Shown: positions 63,803-64,000 of the stretch, in pieces
Layout of the letters: each line of letters opens with the position of its first letter
How positions within the stretch are numbered: position 1 is the first letter of the stretch
Source of the DNA: Candidatus Aminicenantota bacterium
GTDB taxonomy: Bacteria; Acidobacteriota; Aminicenantia; Aminicenantales; Aminicenantaceae
DNA length: 64,000 nt
Direction: 5' to 3'
NCBI GenBank assembly: GCA_011773465.1
Contig: WVXO01000031.1
Location: 79,120 to 143,119 of the forward strand
Notes under the pieces: model-generated
What the model was told of the DNA's origin: nothing
The model's input: only the letters and a program-made list of their open reading frames with translations
Database searches by the model: none
Made by a program: the position numbers and the translations under genes

Positions 63803-64000
63803 TTCAGCCCGCAGTTCGCGTTCGCGATCCCTCTCTTTGATAGCTTCCTTTTTCTGATAGGCCCTTTTACCCCTGGCAAGGGAAACTTCTATCTTTATTT
63901 TTCCTCTATCGTTGATCAGGACCTTTGTCGGAATGAGCGTTAAGCCTTTTTCTATCACTTTTCCTGCTAACCTTTTTATCTCACGCCGGTGGAGTAGAAG
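63782..64000 (-). CDS. smpB: SsrA-binding protein SmpB (C-terminal part, cut by window end)
   Basis: The last 72 residues read LLLHRREIKRLAGKV, LTLIPTKVLINDRGKIKIEV, SLARGKRAYQKKEAIKERD and onward, the conserved end of SmpB, which binds tmRNA for trans-translation. The C-terminal basic tail (RERELRAELKRARR) is the part that becomes helical in the ribosomal A site. The 5' portion lies beyond base 64000. The stop TAA at 63782-63784 falls inside the end of pdxA on the other strand. Confidence 0.93.
   Translation of the reverse strand, partial: LLLHRREIKRLAGKVIEKGLTLIPTKVLINDRGKIKIEVSLARGKRAYQKKEAIKERDRERELRAELKRARR

Noticed and set aside
1..64000. CRISPR array, rRNA, tRNA or intact insertion sequence
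   Set aside because: No regularly spaced direct repeats, rRNA-like tracts, cloverleaf sequences or transposase motifs were seen; this was by eye only, so a missed tRNA cannot be excluded.

Overview
The window looks like a chromosomal segment of an anaerobic or facultative Gram-negative bacterium of moderate-to-low G+C. The Gram-negative envelope is shown by TolC, RND and MacAB-type efflux genes, outer-membrane barrels and lipoproteins. Two sigma-54 activators, a DUF5916-type barrel, an Sm/Hfq-like small protein, a dipeptidyl-peptidase III lipoprotein and a hydrogenase-4/formate module together suggest an Aminicenantes/Acidobacteriota-like lineage. That placement is inference and was not tested.

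Layout. 0-7.4 kb: recA, two C4 acyl-CoA genes (3-hydroxyacyl-CoA dehydrogenase, thiolase), an M49 peptidase and formate-tetrahydrofolate ligase, separated by two copies of a short palindromic repeat. 7.4-10.6 kb: decayed sequence (a frameshifted radC remnant) and two TauE/SafE permeases, each preceded by a small protein sharing an LDFLIADY motif. 10.6-27.8 kb: one large minus-strand operon. In transcription order it holds three receiver-only regulators, a flavin/FeS reductase, a formate dehydrogenase catalytic subunit, an FeS subunit, a seven-gene hydrogenase-4-like membrane [NiFe] complex, an orphan PhnD-like lipoprotein, a hydrogenase maturation protease, a receiver-histidine kinase and one TauE permease. 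It starts at a consensus sigma-54 promoter (27791-27806), and an NtrC-family activator with its sensor kinase lies just upstream (28.8-32.1 kb). This resembles in logic the FhlA/sigma-54 control of formate hydrogenlyase.

32.3-33.3 kb: a possible glutamate dehydrogenase remnant and the intact radC. 33.4-38.0 kb: an overlapping respiratory operon with a single-anchor succinate dehydrogenase, Rieske protein, cytochrome b and a small membrane protein. 38.0-42.8 kb: a second sigma-54-promoter operon (secreted protein with a Ca-binding-like DxNxDG loop, beta-barrel, small secreted protein, sensor kinase split by an in-frame TAA, NtrC-type regulator), arranged like an auto-activated envelope two-component system. 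43-62 kb: plus-strand envelope-stress and efflux island. An ECF sigma/anti-sigma/Spy-like trio leads into MacA-MacB, then TolC, an HAE1 RND pair, a DUF5916 barrel and a CusBA-like heavy-metal RND pair. Two promoters with identical GGAA-N17-CGTCTAAAT architecture precede the ECF gene and a small secreted protein. 62-64 kb: palindromic repeats, an Sm-like protein, pdxA and the 3' part of smpB.

Functional reading: formate/H2 metabolism coupled to ion translocation, quinone-linked respiration, and three layers of envelope signalling (two sigma-54 systems and one ECF system). No rRNA, tRNA, CRISPR array or intact transposase was seen.
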